Counted from the stretch's first letter, positions 1 to 9,530 are shown. The stretch: 62,946 nt of DNA from an uncultured Lachnospiraceae bacterium (GCA_949949005.1 CATLHM010000018.1:1-62946); one strand, 5' to 3'. Numbers and translations: made by a program. Notes: a model not told the origin generated them from the letters alone.

Positions 1-133
1 ATACCCAAACACCTCTATTTTCGTACCAGATACAGAGAAATGTCCATCATCTTGGCTCATTCATCTGAGATATGTAACTAATAATTCCTTGAAAAATAAG
101 GAAAAAAGACTTGACTAAATAGGGAGGTAAAAA

Positions 134-310
134 ATGAGTCAGACAGAATTGAGGGAATTATATCGTGCCCGTCTTAGATGTGAAAAACAATGCTATATAG
201 CAGAGCAGACAGGAATTAATGCTGCTGTGTTGAGTCAGTTTAAAAATGCACATATAGATTTATATGATTATCTTTTTGAAAAACTAGAAGCATATCTTCT
301 GAATAATTAA
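134..310 (+). CDS. small HTH-like element protein (58 aa)
   Basis: A 58-residue reading frame opens with ATG behind a good ribosome-binding site (AGGGAGGTAA at 121-130). The middle reads CYIAEQTGINAAVLSQFKN, which has the spacing of a helix-turn-helix: a turn around TGIN and a recognition helix with SQFKN, as in Cro/CI-type phage repressors. There is no room for any other domain. It lies just inside the AT-rich phage-like region, upstream of the tail-type genes, and could be a small regulator of the element. The family is not recognised. The coding call is fairly safe from the start, SD and clean stop; the function is inference. Confidence 0.55.
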   Translation: MSQTELRELYRARLRCEKQCYIAEQTGINAAVLSQFKNAHIDLYDYLFEKLEAYLLNN

Positions 311-455
311 GTAACTATCAACCATCAAACACATATTTAAAATATCAAATTAATTCTAATTCATTCAAAGCGGCAAATTAATCAAAGCCGCAAAAACCAA
401 ATTAAAAACAATTACAACTGAATATTGAAAAAAAGAGAAACAGGAGGAAGAAAAT

Positions 456-899
456 ACGGAACAGAAACAAGTAAACAGTGATATCAGTCTGGATAATATC
501 TATAGGGCGTTAGGATATTTGAAGCCAGAGGAACAGGGAACTATTATCAGTAATTGGAAGCTCACAGAATTATATGATATATTTGCCAATAATGAGGCAT
601 ATGAGAAATATATCAATGATTTATTTGCCGTATCTAATGAGTTTACGAAAAGAGCAGTTGCGCTTTCAGCACTCCATACAGAAGCATTTATGCAAATCAG
701 GAAGAAACAGGAGTTTGATCCGGCAGATACTATGTGCCAGATGTATGACGGTATGTCAGAAGAAGACCAGAAACGGTTCTGTCAGGATATGCTCCAGAAG
801 AAGGAATTTTTCGAGGAATCGGTGAGAATGATACAGGCATGGTTTGAAAGTGCGAAGGAAGTACAAAAAGGTGATGTTGGGGGTGTAGAGATAGGATAG
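456..899 (+). CDS. tail-region protein of unknown function, probable ACG start
   Basis: The frame encodes an acidic, mostly helical protein of about 147 residues (or 126 if started at the TTG at 519). No ATG or GTG exists between the in-frame stop at 426 and residue 519. A perfect AGGAGG (442-447) sits 8 nt before ACG at 456, which would give a normal-looking N-terminus (M-EQKQVNSDISL). The TTG at 519 has only a weak AGGA just before it. By position, ahead of zinc-ribbon genes and a tape-measure gene, it could be a tail assembly chaperone, but no family motif was recognised. The coding call is good; the start and function are uncertain. Confidence 0.6.
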   Translation, partial: TEQKQVNSDISLDNIYRALGYLKPEEQGTIISNWKLTELYDIFANNEAYEKYINDLFAVSNEFTKRAVALSALHTEAFMQIRKKQEFDPADTMCQMYDGMSEEDQKRFCQDMLQKKEFFEESVRMIQAWFESAKEVQKGDVGGVEIG

Positions 900-917
900 T
901 ATAAATTGGATTTTCCG

Positions 918-946
918 TTGTGGTAATGGAGAAAAGATAGTATAAT
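918..946 (+). promoter_or_regulatory. sigma-70-type promoter for the zinc-ribbon genes
   Basis: TTGTGG (918-923) and a perfect TATAAT (941-946) are separated by 17 nt, about 37 nt before the ATG at 983. It lies between two element genes, so the zinc-ribbon genes may be transcribed apart from the gene before them. Read from consensus only. Confidence 0.5.
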
Positions 947-982
947 TACAGGTAAATAAAGGTAGGAAAGCTGGGAACTAAC

Positions 983-1459
983 ATGGAACAAGAATGCGTA
1001 AAATGTCCTAAATGTCTTACAATTTATAATAAAATGTTTTTGATGGGTAAACAAGGGAACATTGAAGTATGTCCAATGTGTGGATCAGCTATGAATGGGG
1101 AAGAGCATCCTGAATGGATAACTTGGTATTATTATGGATATAAATGTGATAATGGGAAAACAGCTTGCTTGGAAGATTCGCCAATTGACCTATCAGAGCA
1201 TGGAGATACATTTTTCCTTATAAAAGAGTTCAAAGCTCCACCAGAATCAGAATGTGGACTGGATGAAGTTAAACGAATATTACGAACTTATATTCCTGAT
1301 GCTTTTTCAGAGCCTAAAGACACAAAACCAACTATATGTTGTCCTAAATGTGGTAGTCAGGAATTCACTTTATTAAATAGAGGATATTCAGTATTTACAG
1401 GATTTTTAGGAAGTGGAAAAGTAAAAAGAGTATGTAACCAATGTAAAAAGGAATTTTAA
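983..1459 (+). CDS. phage-type double zinc-ribbon protein (158 aa)
   Basis: The N-terminus has one pair of CxxC knuckles (CVKCPKC, then CPMCGS). The C-terminus has another (CCPKCGSQEF and CNQCKKEF) flanking an NRGYSVFTGFLGSGK segment. That NRG-(F/Y)S-x-x-TGF-(I/L)-GSG stretch between CxxC pairs is one I associate with small zinc-ribbon proteins of siphophages, often coded near the tail tape measure. Function is not established; nucleic-acid or protein binding is inferred from the zinc ribbon. ATG start 37 nt after a good promoter; the next zinc-ribbon gene follows after 17 nt, so the two are probably co-transcribed. Confidence 0.7.
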   Translation: MEQECVKCPKCLTIYNKMFLMGKQGNIEVCPMCGSAMNGEEHPEWITWYYYGYKCDNGKTACLEDSPIDLSEHGDTFFLIKEFKAPPESECGLDEVKRILRTYIPDAFSEPKDTKPTICCPKCGSQEFTLLNRGYSVFTGFLGSGKVKRVCNQCKKEF

Positions 1460-1476
1460 TTTCTGAGGACAGCAAC

Positions 1477-1701
1477 ATGAAATTACTTATGGTAATAATA
1501 TGTATAGGAATTATCTGGTGGATTGAATATGACAGAAATTCATATCTTGATTCATTGCCTAAAGAAAAAAGAGACGAACTAATAAAAGAACAATCAAAAA
1601 TGTGGTGCTCTAATTGTAGGTCAACGGATTTCGAGGTTGTAGGTATGAAACACGGTAAATTATTATGGCAGTGTAAACGTTGCAAAAGAATCAAAAAATA
1701 A
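1477..1701 (+). CDS. membrane-anchored small zinc-ribbon protein (74 aa)
   Basis: Residues 1-14 (MKLLMVIICIGIIWW) form a short hydrophobic N-terminal anchor or signal segment. A charged linker follows, then a zinc ribbon made of CSNC and CKRC. It starts 17 nt after the previous zinc-ribbon gene (SD-like GAGG upstream) and probably shares its transcript. It seems to be a shortened relative of that protein: both end in a ribbon around a hydrophobic strand. Zinc binding is inferred from the two CxxC pairs; the role in the element is unknown. Confidence 0.6.
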   Translation: MKLLMVIICIGIIWWIEYDRNSYLDSLPKEKRDELIKEQSKMWCSNCRSTDFEVVGMKHGKLLWQCKRCKRIKK

Positions 1702-1744
1702 AGTAATAAAATAGGATGAAAACTTAATATTGAACAACAATTTT

Positions 1745-1774
1745 AAGAGAGATTATTTATATAGTCTCTCTTTT
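1745..1774 (+). terminator. hairpin with U-tract before the tape-measure gene
   Basis: AAGAGAGA (1745-1752) pairs perfectly with TCTCTCTT (1765-1772) around a 12-nt AT loop and runs into a short T-stretch. It is placed as a terminator for the zinc-ribbon genes, just ahead of the tape-measure SD. The stem is AU-rich, so it may only attenuate. Confidence 0.45.
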
Positions 1775-1805
1775 ATTATACCCAAAATAAGGAGGATATT
1801 ATTTA

Positions 1806-4800
1806 GTGGAAGAAAATTTCTTATTAGATTTAGTTAGTTGCATTGAGCAAAATAAATCTCAGAAACAAATTAATAGTGATGTCAAGACGCTCGAAAAGAC
1901 AATCAATATGCTACGTCTTACCGCAACGTTGGCAAAGGGTAGCAGCAAGAAGGAAATAAATGCTTATATCAAAACGCTTTCTAATCAGTTATCAACAATA
2001 AAGCTGAAAGCCCAGATTGACAGCAAAAACTTAAAGGGTGAAGTCAATAAGGCATTGAACAATGTATCCTTTAAAGATATTGATGCTTTAAATATTGATG
2101 AAAATAAAACAAAACTGAAAGTACAAAAGGTTATTGCTGATACAAAATCGTTTGTAGAGAAAAATCCTATTTCAGTAGGAGTGAATATCGAGTCTAAGAA
2201 AAATAAATTAGGGAATGACTTGACAGCATATTTGAACAGGAACAGCAAAATAAATGAATCAAGCGTACTTCTGAATGAAGCAAATAAAGTCAGGGATTTA
2301 ATTAATACTGTTAATGATAAGAAGAGTTTAAGAGATGCGACGGATGCTTTTCAGCTTTACAAATCAGAAGTGTCAGCCACCGGATTTGCAAGTAAAAGCA
2401 CCACTGACCGAATTAAGGCTATGTTTGGTCATATCACTAAATTAGGGAGTTTATTTAGTGTGACCTCATTAGCAGTCAATAATTTTACCAAATCATTAGG
2501 GACACTGAAAGAATTGGATAATATTCTCACAGAAATCAGTAAAACTTCTGATTTGACAGCTCAGCAATTAGAGAGACTTGGCAATACCTCTTTTAAGGCG
2601 GCAAGTAAATATGGTAAAACAGCGAGTGATTATCTGACAGGCATTCAGGAAATGTCACGTTCCGGTTTCTATGGAGAAAAAGGTTCTGCAATGGCAGAGC
2701 AGTCTTTGCTTGCACAATCTGCTGGTGATATAAGCGCTGATTTGGCAAATAATTATATTCTTGCTACTAATGCAGCGTATAAACTTAATGGCGAAGCAGA
2801 AAAAATAAATGCCGTACTTAATGGACAAAATTCTATCACGAACAGAAACTCAGTGGCGATGGCAGATATGGCTACTGCTATGAGTAAAGCGGGAACAGTT
2901 GCGTCAAGTTATCGTGTATCGGTAGAAGATTTATCTGCAATGATTGGTACAATAGAATCTGTTACGAAAGCGGAAGGGGGAGAAGTAGGAAATGCAATCA
3001 AAGCAATTCTTATTAATCTACAGAACGTTACATCTGACAAAATAACGGATACATTAGATGCCGCCAATGCTTCCATGACCGAATTTGTTAATGGTGCTGA
3101 AAAACTTCGTAATCCTATTGATATATTAAGAGATTTGGCAGAAACATTCAATAAGTTAGATGAAGACGATGCTTTAAGGGCTGAAATTCTGACTAACATC
3201 GGCGGAAAACATCAGTCAGCAAAATTAGCAGCTTTGCTCCAGAATATGGAAATGTTTGATAAAATGCTTGTAGATTATTCAGAGGGTAGCGGCTCCGCAA
3301 TGGAAGAGGCTATGAAGTCTGCAAATAATTGGAGCGGAAAACTCAATCAGTTGCAGAATTCTTGGGATTCATTAGTAAATTCTATTGTAAGCAAGGATAC
3401 TGTATTAAATGGTCTTACATTTGGCGATAAGCTGATTCAGGGAATTGAGTCATTGATTAATACGCTTGGCGAAATACCAGTTATAATAACTACAGTTTCA
3501 ACTGCAATGACAGCGCTCAATAAGGATTTTGGCATTACACAAATTATAAATCCAGAAACAAAGAAATTAGATTTAGAAGGAAATTTGGGAATAATTGATT
3601 TCTCAGCTATCAAGAAGCAGAAAGTGCATTTTGAAGAAGCAGAAGATGCTATTGGCAAATGGAATGGTAGATTAAAAGTTGGTAAAGCTAATATTGAAAA
3701 ATTTGAGGAATCAGTTGTGAAAAGTAACGCCTCTCTGAAAGCATACTTACAGACAACTTCCAAGGATGCACCAGCATCATTAGTGGGCTACAAAAATTAC
3801 CTTCAATCAACAGGCCAAGCTACAGAAGATTTGCGCCTGAAAACCATCTTATTGAACACAGCTTTAACATTGCTTGGCAGTATTGCCGTACAGGCAGTTA
3901 TAACAGGAATTGCCAATGCGTTTGATAAATTTAATGAGACAGTGGAAGAATCACAAGAGATCGTAGGCGGTATTAATTCCAAGATTTCTGACCTGAAATC
4001 ACAAATTGAAGAATTAAACAACCTTGAATATAAATCCGATTTTGACGAGCAGAAGATTTCACAGCTTGAAAAAGAATTAGAATTACAGGAAAAGATTTTA
4101 GAAGTAGAGCAGAAACGCTTGTACCAGAACCAGATAGGCACAAAGTTTTCTGATTACTTTGATGAGGACAGCCTTGTTGTTAAGGAACAGGAACAGTACG
4201 ACCGTTATAATAAAGAAGGGTTCAAGTATCTTTCCGTAAGGTTTGAAACAGATAAATCTTCATTAGAAGAAGTTGAAACAGAACTATCTTCTTTACAGGA
4301 ACGTCTTAATAATGGAGTGTCTGGTCATGAGAGATTCCAGGTAGAAGGGCAGATTGAAAAGCTGACCGAAAAGAGGAATAAACTTTTAGAGGAACAGCAG
4401 TCCATTGAAGAACAGTTGATAATTAACAGCGGAGAGTACCTAAAGAATTACCAGACAGCGCAGGAAGCAGTTGACAGTGGGCTTTTGACAGGAAGTGACT
4501 TGGAGAAAGCTGAATCCATGGCTCAATATTGGAACCAGCTATATCAGGATTCCGTCGGTATCGTTGAAAATATCCAGAAAATGGGCGGCAGATATGATAA
4601 TACCAATGACCTGTTAGAAGAAAAATTCAAAGGGATTTCCCGTGATGAACTTGCTTCACTTTCAGATGATGATAAGCGGATTGCACTTTCTTTTGATCCG
4701 AATAATACTATCGGATTTGAGGAATTACAGAAACAAATAGCGGAGACAAAAGGTGATATTGAGGAATTAAATGCAACAGAGGTAAAATCCTTCGACCAAG

Positions 4801-7800
4801 CCTGGGCAGATTCATTCACCTCGGAAGATGATAAAGTCCGTGAATTAGGAAATTCTCTCCTTGAATTGGCAGAAAAAGGCCGCCTCACAAAAGAAACATT
4901 CAATGAAGCTGATTCTAATGCAGGTGATTATTTCCAGAATCTTGGCATCTCCGCTGACGAAGCTGTATCAAAGATCAACAAACTGGTAGATGAATCAAGC
5001 CAGTTATCCTCTATGTCAGACCAGATATCTTCCATGGCAGAAGCCCTTGGAACTAAACAGGAGAATGGGTTTGTTGAAGCTGACACTCTGGCAGGTTTTG
5101 ATGTAGAAGTGCGTGGATTAGAATCATGGGATCACTTTCAGGAAGTTCTAGGCAGTACTACTTCTTCTTATGAGGAATGTCAAGAAGCCGCTAATGCCCT
5201 TGCTACTGAATGGGTAAACAGCAGTGATTTCCTTGCACAGTTAACGGAACAGAATGAGGAATATTATAAGACACAGCTTGAAGCCATGGGTGTGGAGAAC
5301 TATGAGGAAGTAATCTCTTACGCACATGCACTAAACGAAGCAAAGGAAGTATTATCACAGTCAAGTTTGGAGCTTGGTAATGCTACCTATGATGAAATCG
5401 AAGCATTGATTGCAGAGGGAACATATTCTGAGCTTACTGCAAACATGATATTGGCATTATATGATGCTAAGATTGCTGAACAGGCGGCTACGCTTGACAC
5501 TTCCGCTGACTGTGCGAACCTGATTGCTTTAGCTGGTGACACTGACAGGACAAGCCAGTCCATTCAACTTCTCATCAGCCTTATGAATATCTATTCAGAA
5601 CTTGAAAGTGGCGCGTATAACAATAATGCCGCTGCACGTACAGGTGCGCTCGGAGTAGTTAACGGGATAAAATCTCAGCTTGAGGCATTGGCAAATGGGA
5701 AGAATGAAAAACTTGAGGTCAACCCTACTGTAAAATTAGGCAGTAAAGGTAAATCCTCCGCAGGCAAAGCAGGTAAGGACGCCGGCAAAACCCTTAAAGA
5801 TGCTCTCAAAGAAGAATTAAGCGACCTAAACAGTGTCATTTCAGGTATCACAGGCCGTATTGATGACCAGATCAGCGTAATCAAAAGCCAGAAAGAAGCC
5901 GCGCTGGAATCCATTGATGCACAGATTGATGCTTTGAATGAGCAGAAGTCAGCATTGGAAGCTGAAAAGAAAGCACTGGAGGAAGCCAGGGATGCTGCAA
6001 TTGATGCACTCGAAGAGGAACGTGATACGGCAGTTGACGCTCTTGAAGAAGAAAGAGATGCCAGGATTGAGGTTATCGAGCAGCAGAAGGAACAACTGGA
6101 ATTAAATATTAAGCTTATCGAAAAGCAGATCAAGGAAAAAGAAAAAGTCATTGATGGCATCAATGATGAAATCAAGGCTATGACTGATGCCAATGAGCAG
6201 CGTAAAAGGGCGATTGATTTACAGAAAGCCCAGTATGAATTGGAGCGTTTACAGCATCAGAGGACGATACTACAGTATTCCGAAGGGATGGGACTCCATT
6301 ATGTAACGGATAGCAAAAATATCCGTGAACAGAAAGAAAAAGTTGACGATGCCAAACTTGAAATTGAGATCGCCAACAAGCAGAAGCAGATTGACCTCAT
6401 CGAAAAAGAAATCAATCTCCTCAATGAGAAAAAGGATGCCCTTAATGAGCAGATTGCCCTACTGGACGAAGAATCAGAAAAGGTCAAGAAGTTTTATGAT
6501 GATGAAATCGAAAAAGTCGAAGAATTTTATGATGCCGAGATCAAGAAGGTTGAGGAATTCTACGATGCCCAGATCAAGGCCATTGACGCCCAGATTGAAT
6601 CTATCGACAAACAGATAGAGGCATTAGAAAAGCAGAGGGAGCATACAGAAAAGTATTATGAATCCCTGATTGAGAACATTGAGAAATCAAAGTCCAAATA
6701 TGAAGAACTGGCAGAGATCGTTGAAAAGGCAGAACTTTCAGCGGCGTTAAAGAAATTAGGCATTGACGAGGAAGCCCTGTTAAACGGTTCCGAGGAAGAA
6801 TTTGAAAAGCTGAAAAATGCCTACCTAAATGTGGTTGCCCAATTAAATTCAGGCAATGATGAAGTGCTGTCTGCATTACAGGAGTTATCCGGATATGATG
6901 GCGCAGCCCCAGCCATGTTAGAAGAATCTAATGGTAAGCTGGACGAAATGAATGGGAAGCTTGACACATCCAGCCAAAGCGTAGGGAGTGTGAATGATTC
7001 CCTTGCTGACACGGCATCCAAGACAAGTGAGGCGGCAGCTAACGTCAATGAACTGACTGCAAGCCTCAGCGGGATCAGCACTATTGTGACAAATGAACAG
7101 AGTGCTTTTGATACCCTGAAACAAAAGATAGACGAAGTAATTACGGCAGTCAATGAAAAGATTGCAGCCATACAGGCAGAACAGGAAGCTGTGAATATCG
7201 CGACAAGCCGTGAGATGGCTGATTTCCTGTTATTGAGGGACAAGATCCTTGAAGTGCAGGAAAGCATTAATTCTATCGGCAATAATCTAGCCGCAATAGA
7301 CGTAACCCCTGTCAATAACCTGACCACTGCTTTCCAGGCATTATATGAACAGAACAGCCTTGTAGCTACTACATTGGGAGCGGGTACAGGAACAGGGATG
7401 GAAAGCCAGGAGCAAGTCCAAAGTGGAACCAGCGGGGAAGGTGCAGGTGCAGTAAATAGTATTACCTCCGCAATCCAGGCACTGAATGACATATCCTTAG
7501 AGGATGGCATCATTGCTCAATTCATCAGTCTTAAAACCGCTGTGGATGATGTTACTGCTGCGATTAACGGCGGTGGCAGTGGTGGCGAAGATTCTGGAAG
7601 TGGAGGTTCTGGTTCTAAGGGAAACGGCTCTGGCGGCAACAGTTCTGAATCTGAAGGAGAAGGGGGAAGTTCCCTTACAGGTGCATTCACTGAAATGGGC
7701 GAGGCTGCAAATGAGATCATAGGTGAGCCAGGCGCTGAAGGTGACGGGACTGTAATCGGCGAGTTTGGTTCCATGAAGACCGCTGTAAATGATGTTACTA

Positions 7801-8768
7801 CTGCTATCGGCAGTGGTGGTTCTGAAAGCAGTGGACAAGGCAGTGAAGGGGACGGAGGCAACCTGATCTCTTCCATCAATGACCTTGGAGATACAACGCA
7901 GGGGACTTTGGGCGAACCAGATGGCGATGGCGTTACTGGAAGGTTTGGTGAACTCAGCGAAGTCATCGGTGAGGCCGAAGACCATGTAAAAGGTATCTCA
8001 GAAGGTCTTGATGAGATTGACGGTAAAGAAGTAGAATGTACAATCACTGTCAACATTGTGACTAATGGTACACCACCCGCATTTGCGACAGGTACAGCCC
8101 TGGACTCTATGGATTTGAACAGTGCGGAGTACAATGCCAAGTATACCGGAAATGCTCATGTATCAGGAACGGCAAATGTTACAGGTAACTGGGGAATCAG
8201 AAAGCCTGGAAAGTCCCTTGTAGGTGAGTTAGGTCAGGAAATCTGGGTACATTCAAAGGATGGCACATTTGAAACGGTGGGAGATAATGGCCCTGAATGG
8301 ATAAAGACAGAAAAGGACGACATTATTTTCAATCACCTTCAGACAAAAGAACTTCTTGATAAAGGCAATATAGTCAAAACTGGAAAGGCATATGCGAATG
8401 GTACGGTACAATATTCAGATGGGACTATCATACAGCCAAACGGAGATGTATTACGTCCGTTACAGCCAGGAGACCGTGCTTATGATTTGATGAAAGCATT
8501 CGAGCCACTGGTGCAAAGGATCCAGAAAGGTGAGGATGAGATCATAAGCAATGCTGTATTTGAAGGCCAGAGACAATTAGAGAAATGGACAAAAGAAATA
8601 ACCAATAATACAGCTATTAATAATATCGTGAATAATAGGAATATGCAGCAGCCTATATACCAGACATTCAACATCACAATGCCCAATGTGACAAACGCCA
8701 CTTCTGCTGATGCGCTTTTGAAAGATTTACAGTCTTTAGCCATGAAGAGGTCTCAGGTGAAATGGTAA
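1806..8768 (+). CDS. phage tail tape-measure protein (2,320 aa)
   Basis: This is the scaffold that sets siphophage tail length. It starts at GTG behind AAGGAGG (1789-1795). Residues about 215-480 hold the TP901-type tape-measure core (AASKYGKTASDYLTGIQEMS, then a helical GEVGNAIKAIL region). Hydrophobic helices follow near 560 and 680-705. Long Glu/Lys coiled coils lie at about 720-870 and 1340-1645. A Gly/Ser/Glu-rich region with three related blocks spans about 1900-2060. The tail has the VGELGQEIWVH / TVGDNGPEWI motif usual for clostridial tape measures. At roughly 0.15 nm per residue this implies a tail near 350 nm (inference). The frame is intact. Unusually, no distal-tail or lysis genes follow. 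Confidence 0.93.
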   Translation: MEENFLLDLVSCIEQNKSQKQINSDVKTLEKTINMLRLTATLAKGSSKKEINAYIKTLSNQLSTIKLKAQIDSKNLKGEVNKALNNVSFKDIDALNIDENKTKLKVQKVIADTKSFVEKNPISVGVNIESKKNKLGNDLTAYLNRNSKINESSVLLNEANKVRDLINTVNDKKSLRDATDAFQLYKSEVSATGFASKSTTDRIKAMFGHITKLGSLFSVTSLAVNNFTKSLGTLKELDNILTEISKTSDLTAQQLERLGNTSFKAASKYGKTASDYLTGIQEMSRSGFYGEKGSAMAEQSLLAQSAGDISADLANNYILATNAAYKLNGEAEKINAVLNGQNSITNRNSVAMADMATAMSKAGTVASSYRVSVEDLSAMIGTIESVTKAEGGEVGNAIKAILINLQNVTSDKITDTLDAANASMTEFVNGAEKLRNPIDILRDLAETFNKLDEDDALRAEILTNIGGKHQSAKLAALLQNMEMFDKMLVDYSEGSGSAMEEAMKSANNWSGKLNQLQNSWDSLVNSIVSKDTVLNGLTFGDKLIQGIESLINTLGEIPVIITTVSTAMTALNKDFGITQIINPETKKLDLEGNLGIIDFSAIKKQKVHFEEAEDAIGKWNGRLKVGKANIEKFEESVVKSNASLKAYLQTTSKDAPASLVGYKNYLQSTGQATEDLRLKTILLNTALTLLGSIAVQAVITGIANAFDKFNETVEESQEIVGGINSKISDLKSQIEELNNLEYKSDFDEQKISQLEKELELQEKILEVEQKRLYQNQIGTKFSDYFDEDSLVVKEQEQYDRYNKEGFKYLSVRFETDKSSLEEVETELSSLQERLNNGVSGHERFQVEGQIEKLTEKRNKLLEEQQSIEEQLIINSGEYLKNYQTAQEAVDSGLLTGSDLEKAESMAQYWNQLYQDSVGIVENIQKMGGRYDNTNDLLEEKFKGISRDELASLSDDDKRIALSFDPNNTIGFEELQKQIAETKGDIEELNATEVKSFDQAWADSFTSEDDKVRELGNSLLELAEKGRLTKETFNEADSNAGDYFQNLGISADEAVSKINKLVDESSQLSSMSDQISSMAEALGTKQENGFVEADTLAGFDVEVRGLESWDHFQEVLGSTTSSYEECQEAANALATEWVNSSDFLAQLTEQNEEYYKTQLEAMGVENYEEVISYAHALNEAKEVLSQSSLELGNATYDEIEALIAEGTYSELTANMILALYDAKIAEQAATLDTSADCANLIALAGDTDRTSQSIQLLISLMNIYSELESGAYNNNAAARTGALGVVNGIKSQLEALANGKNEKLEVNPTVKLGSKGKSSAGKAGKDAGKTLKDALKEELSDLNSVISGITGRIDDQISVIKSQKEAALESIDAQIDALNEQKSALEAEKKALEEARDAAIDALEEERDTAVDALEEERDARIEVIEQQKEQLELNIKLIEKQIKEKEKVIDGINDEIKAMTDANEQRKRAIDLQKAQYELERLQHQRTILQYSEGMGLHYVTDSKNIREQKEKVDDAKLEIEIANKQKQIDLIEKEINLLNEKKDALNEQIALLDEESEKVKKFYDDEIEKVEEFYDAEIKKVEEFYDAQIKAIDAQIESIDKQIEALEKQREHTEKYYESLIENIEKSKSKYEELAEIVEKAELSAALKKLGIDEEALLNGSEEEFEKLKNAYLNVVAQLNSGNDEVLSALQELSGYDGAAPAMLEESNGKLDEMNGKLDTSSQSVGSVNDSLADTASKTSEAAANVNELTASLSGISTIVTNEQSAFDTLKQKIDEVITAVNEKIAAIQAEQEAVNIATSREMADFLLLRDKILEVQESINSIGNNLAAIDVTPVNNLTTAFQALYEQNSLVATTLGAGTGTGMESQEQVQSGTSGEGAGAVNSITSAIQALNDISLEDGIIAQFISLKTAVDDVTAAINGGGSGGEDSGSGGSGSKGNGSGGNSSESEGEGGSSLTGAFTEMGEAANEIIGEPGAEGDGTVIGEFGSMKTAVNDVTTAIGSGGSESSGQGSEGDGGNLISSINDLGDTTQGTLGEPDGDGVTGRFGELSEVIGEAEDHVKGISEGLDEIDGKEVECTITVNIVTNGTPPAFATGTALDSMDLNSAEYNAKYTGNAHVSGTANVTGNWGIRKPGKSLVGELGQEIWVHSKDGTFETVGDNGPEWIKTEKDDIIFNHLQTKELLDKGNIVKTGKAYANGTVQYSDGTIIQPNGDVLRPLQPGDRAYDLMKAFEPLVQRIQKGEDEIISNAVFEGQRQLEKWTKEITNNTAINNIVNNRNMQQPIYQTFNITMPNVTNATSADALLKDLQSLAMKRSQVKW

Positions 8769-8784
8769 AGATATAAAATATATG

Positions 8785-8816
8785 CCCGGGAATTGGTTAC
8801 ATAACCAGTTTTCGGG
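8785..8816 (+). other. long RNA hairpin after the tape-measure gene
   Basis: Bases 8785-8799 and 8802-8816 form a stem of about 15 pairs including G-U pairs (CCCG/CGGG ends, TTGGTTA/TAACCAG core) with a 2-nt loop. No U-tract follows, so it is not a standard terminator. It sits between the tape-measure stop and the SD of the next gene and could protect the message or adjust expression. Confidence 0.5.
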
Positions 8817-8839
8817 ATTAAAAATAAAGGAGAAGAACG

Positions 8840-9106
8840 ATGAAGCAATTAGAAAAAGACCAATTAATTGCCTTAGTATTTGATAGGTGTGCAGAAATTG
8901 TACAATCCAATGCAGAAGAAATAAAAGAGGGTATCTTGAATGATATAAAGGGAGCAGAAGATAATTGGATTGAAACGATAGTGAAATTTGTCACAGCATA
9001 TGGTGATGAAATAAGAAGAGAATGTTGCCAGACTTTTGCAGAAATTTTGCATGAACTACTTTACTCCGAACAATCAATGATAAAGGGGGAACAAATACTA
9101 AAATGA
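8840..9106 (+). CDS. small helical element protein (88 aa)
   Basis: A short acidic, all-helical protein (MKQLEKDQLIALVFDRC start) with no recognised motif. It has an AAAGGAG SD and an ATG start. Its last codons overlap the ATG of the following gene by 4 nt (ATGA), so the pair is translationally coupled. It lies straight after the tape-measure gene and is presumed part of the same late transcript. Function unknown. Confidence 0.65.
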   Translation: MKQLEKDQLIALVFDRCAEIVQSNAEEIKEGILNDIKGAEDNWIETIVKFVTAYGDEIRRECCQTFAEILHELLYSEQSMIKGEQILK

Positions 9107-9393
9107 ACAATATAGCAGATGAAATTTTAAAAACCATAAAATATGCAATTGACAGGAAAGCGGTTAATTGTGACATTACATACGAGTCAATCATTAAAGA
9201 AATAACTCCAAAGGGATATGTGGTATTGGATAGAGCAGGTAGTGAGCGGACGGTACAGTGCTGTATACCAAATATAGAATTAAGACCAACACAAAGGGTC
9301 TATATAAAGGAACCTATGTCAAATCTAAATAAACTACATATCTGTGGTGTAGTCGGGAACACAAGTAATAACAAGTCGCGTAGAAGAAGATAA
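9103..9393 (+). CDS. small beta-rich phage protein, possible OB-fold tail component (96 aa)
   Basis: The N-terminal helix is followed by alternating strands (GYVVLDRAGSERTVQC, IPNIELRPTQRVYIKEP, LHICGVV) that read like a small barrel, and then a basic tail (KSRRRR). The pattern resembles short proteins coded after tape measures in clostridial siphophages, from memory and not by search. The start overlaps the previous stop (ATGA). An OB-like fold and a tail-tip role are inference; the coding status is solid. Confidence 0.65.
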   Translation: MNNIADEILKTIKYAIDRKAVNCDITYESIIKEITPKGYVVLDRAGSERTVQCCIPNIELRPTQRVYIKEPMSNLNKLHICGVVGNTSNNKSRRRR

Positions 9394-9431
9394 TACAAAT
9401 ACAAAAATGCAACTATAAACAAAGTCGATGT

Positions 9432-9464
9432 GAACCTGATAAGGTATTATACCAACTCAGGTTC
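9432..9464 (+). other. nested inverted repeat between tail and xis genes
   Basis: GAACCTG (9432-9438) pairs with CAGGTTC (9458-9464). Inside it GGTA (9443-9446) pairs with TACC (9450-9453). It has no U-tract. It stands alone in the non-coding stretch before xis/int and could be a protein-binding site or an RNA element. Confidence 0.45.
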
Positions 9465-9530
9465 CAATATAGATAATAATTGAATCAATAAGTAGATAAT
9501 AATTTGAAAACTAAATACTGTTTTGATGTA

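Noticed and set aside
420..460. Programmed -1 frameshift joining two tail-chaperone frames
   Set aside because: An A-run is present, but the previous frame ends at 310 and 311-426 is full of stops, so no upstream frame reaches the site.
5675..6193. Minus-strand gene of 172 residues inside the tape-measure region
   Set aside because: Ser-rich, low-complexity reverse of a Glu/Lys coiled coil; no SD or motif, and the plus-strand gene is certain.
6821..8140. Minus-strand frames over the Gly-rich part of the tape measure
   Set aside because: Composition is the mirror of the Gly/Ser/Glu-rich region; two overlapping frames cover the same bases and neither has a recognisable domain.
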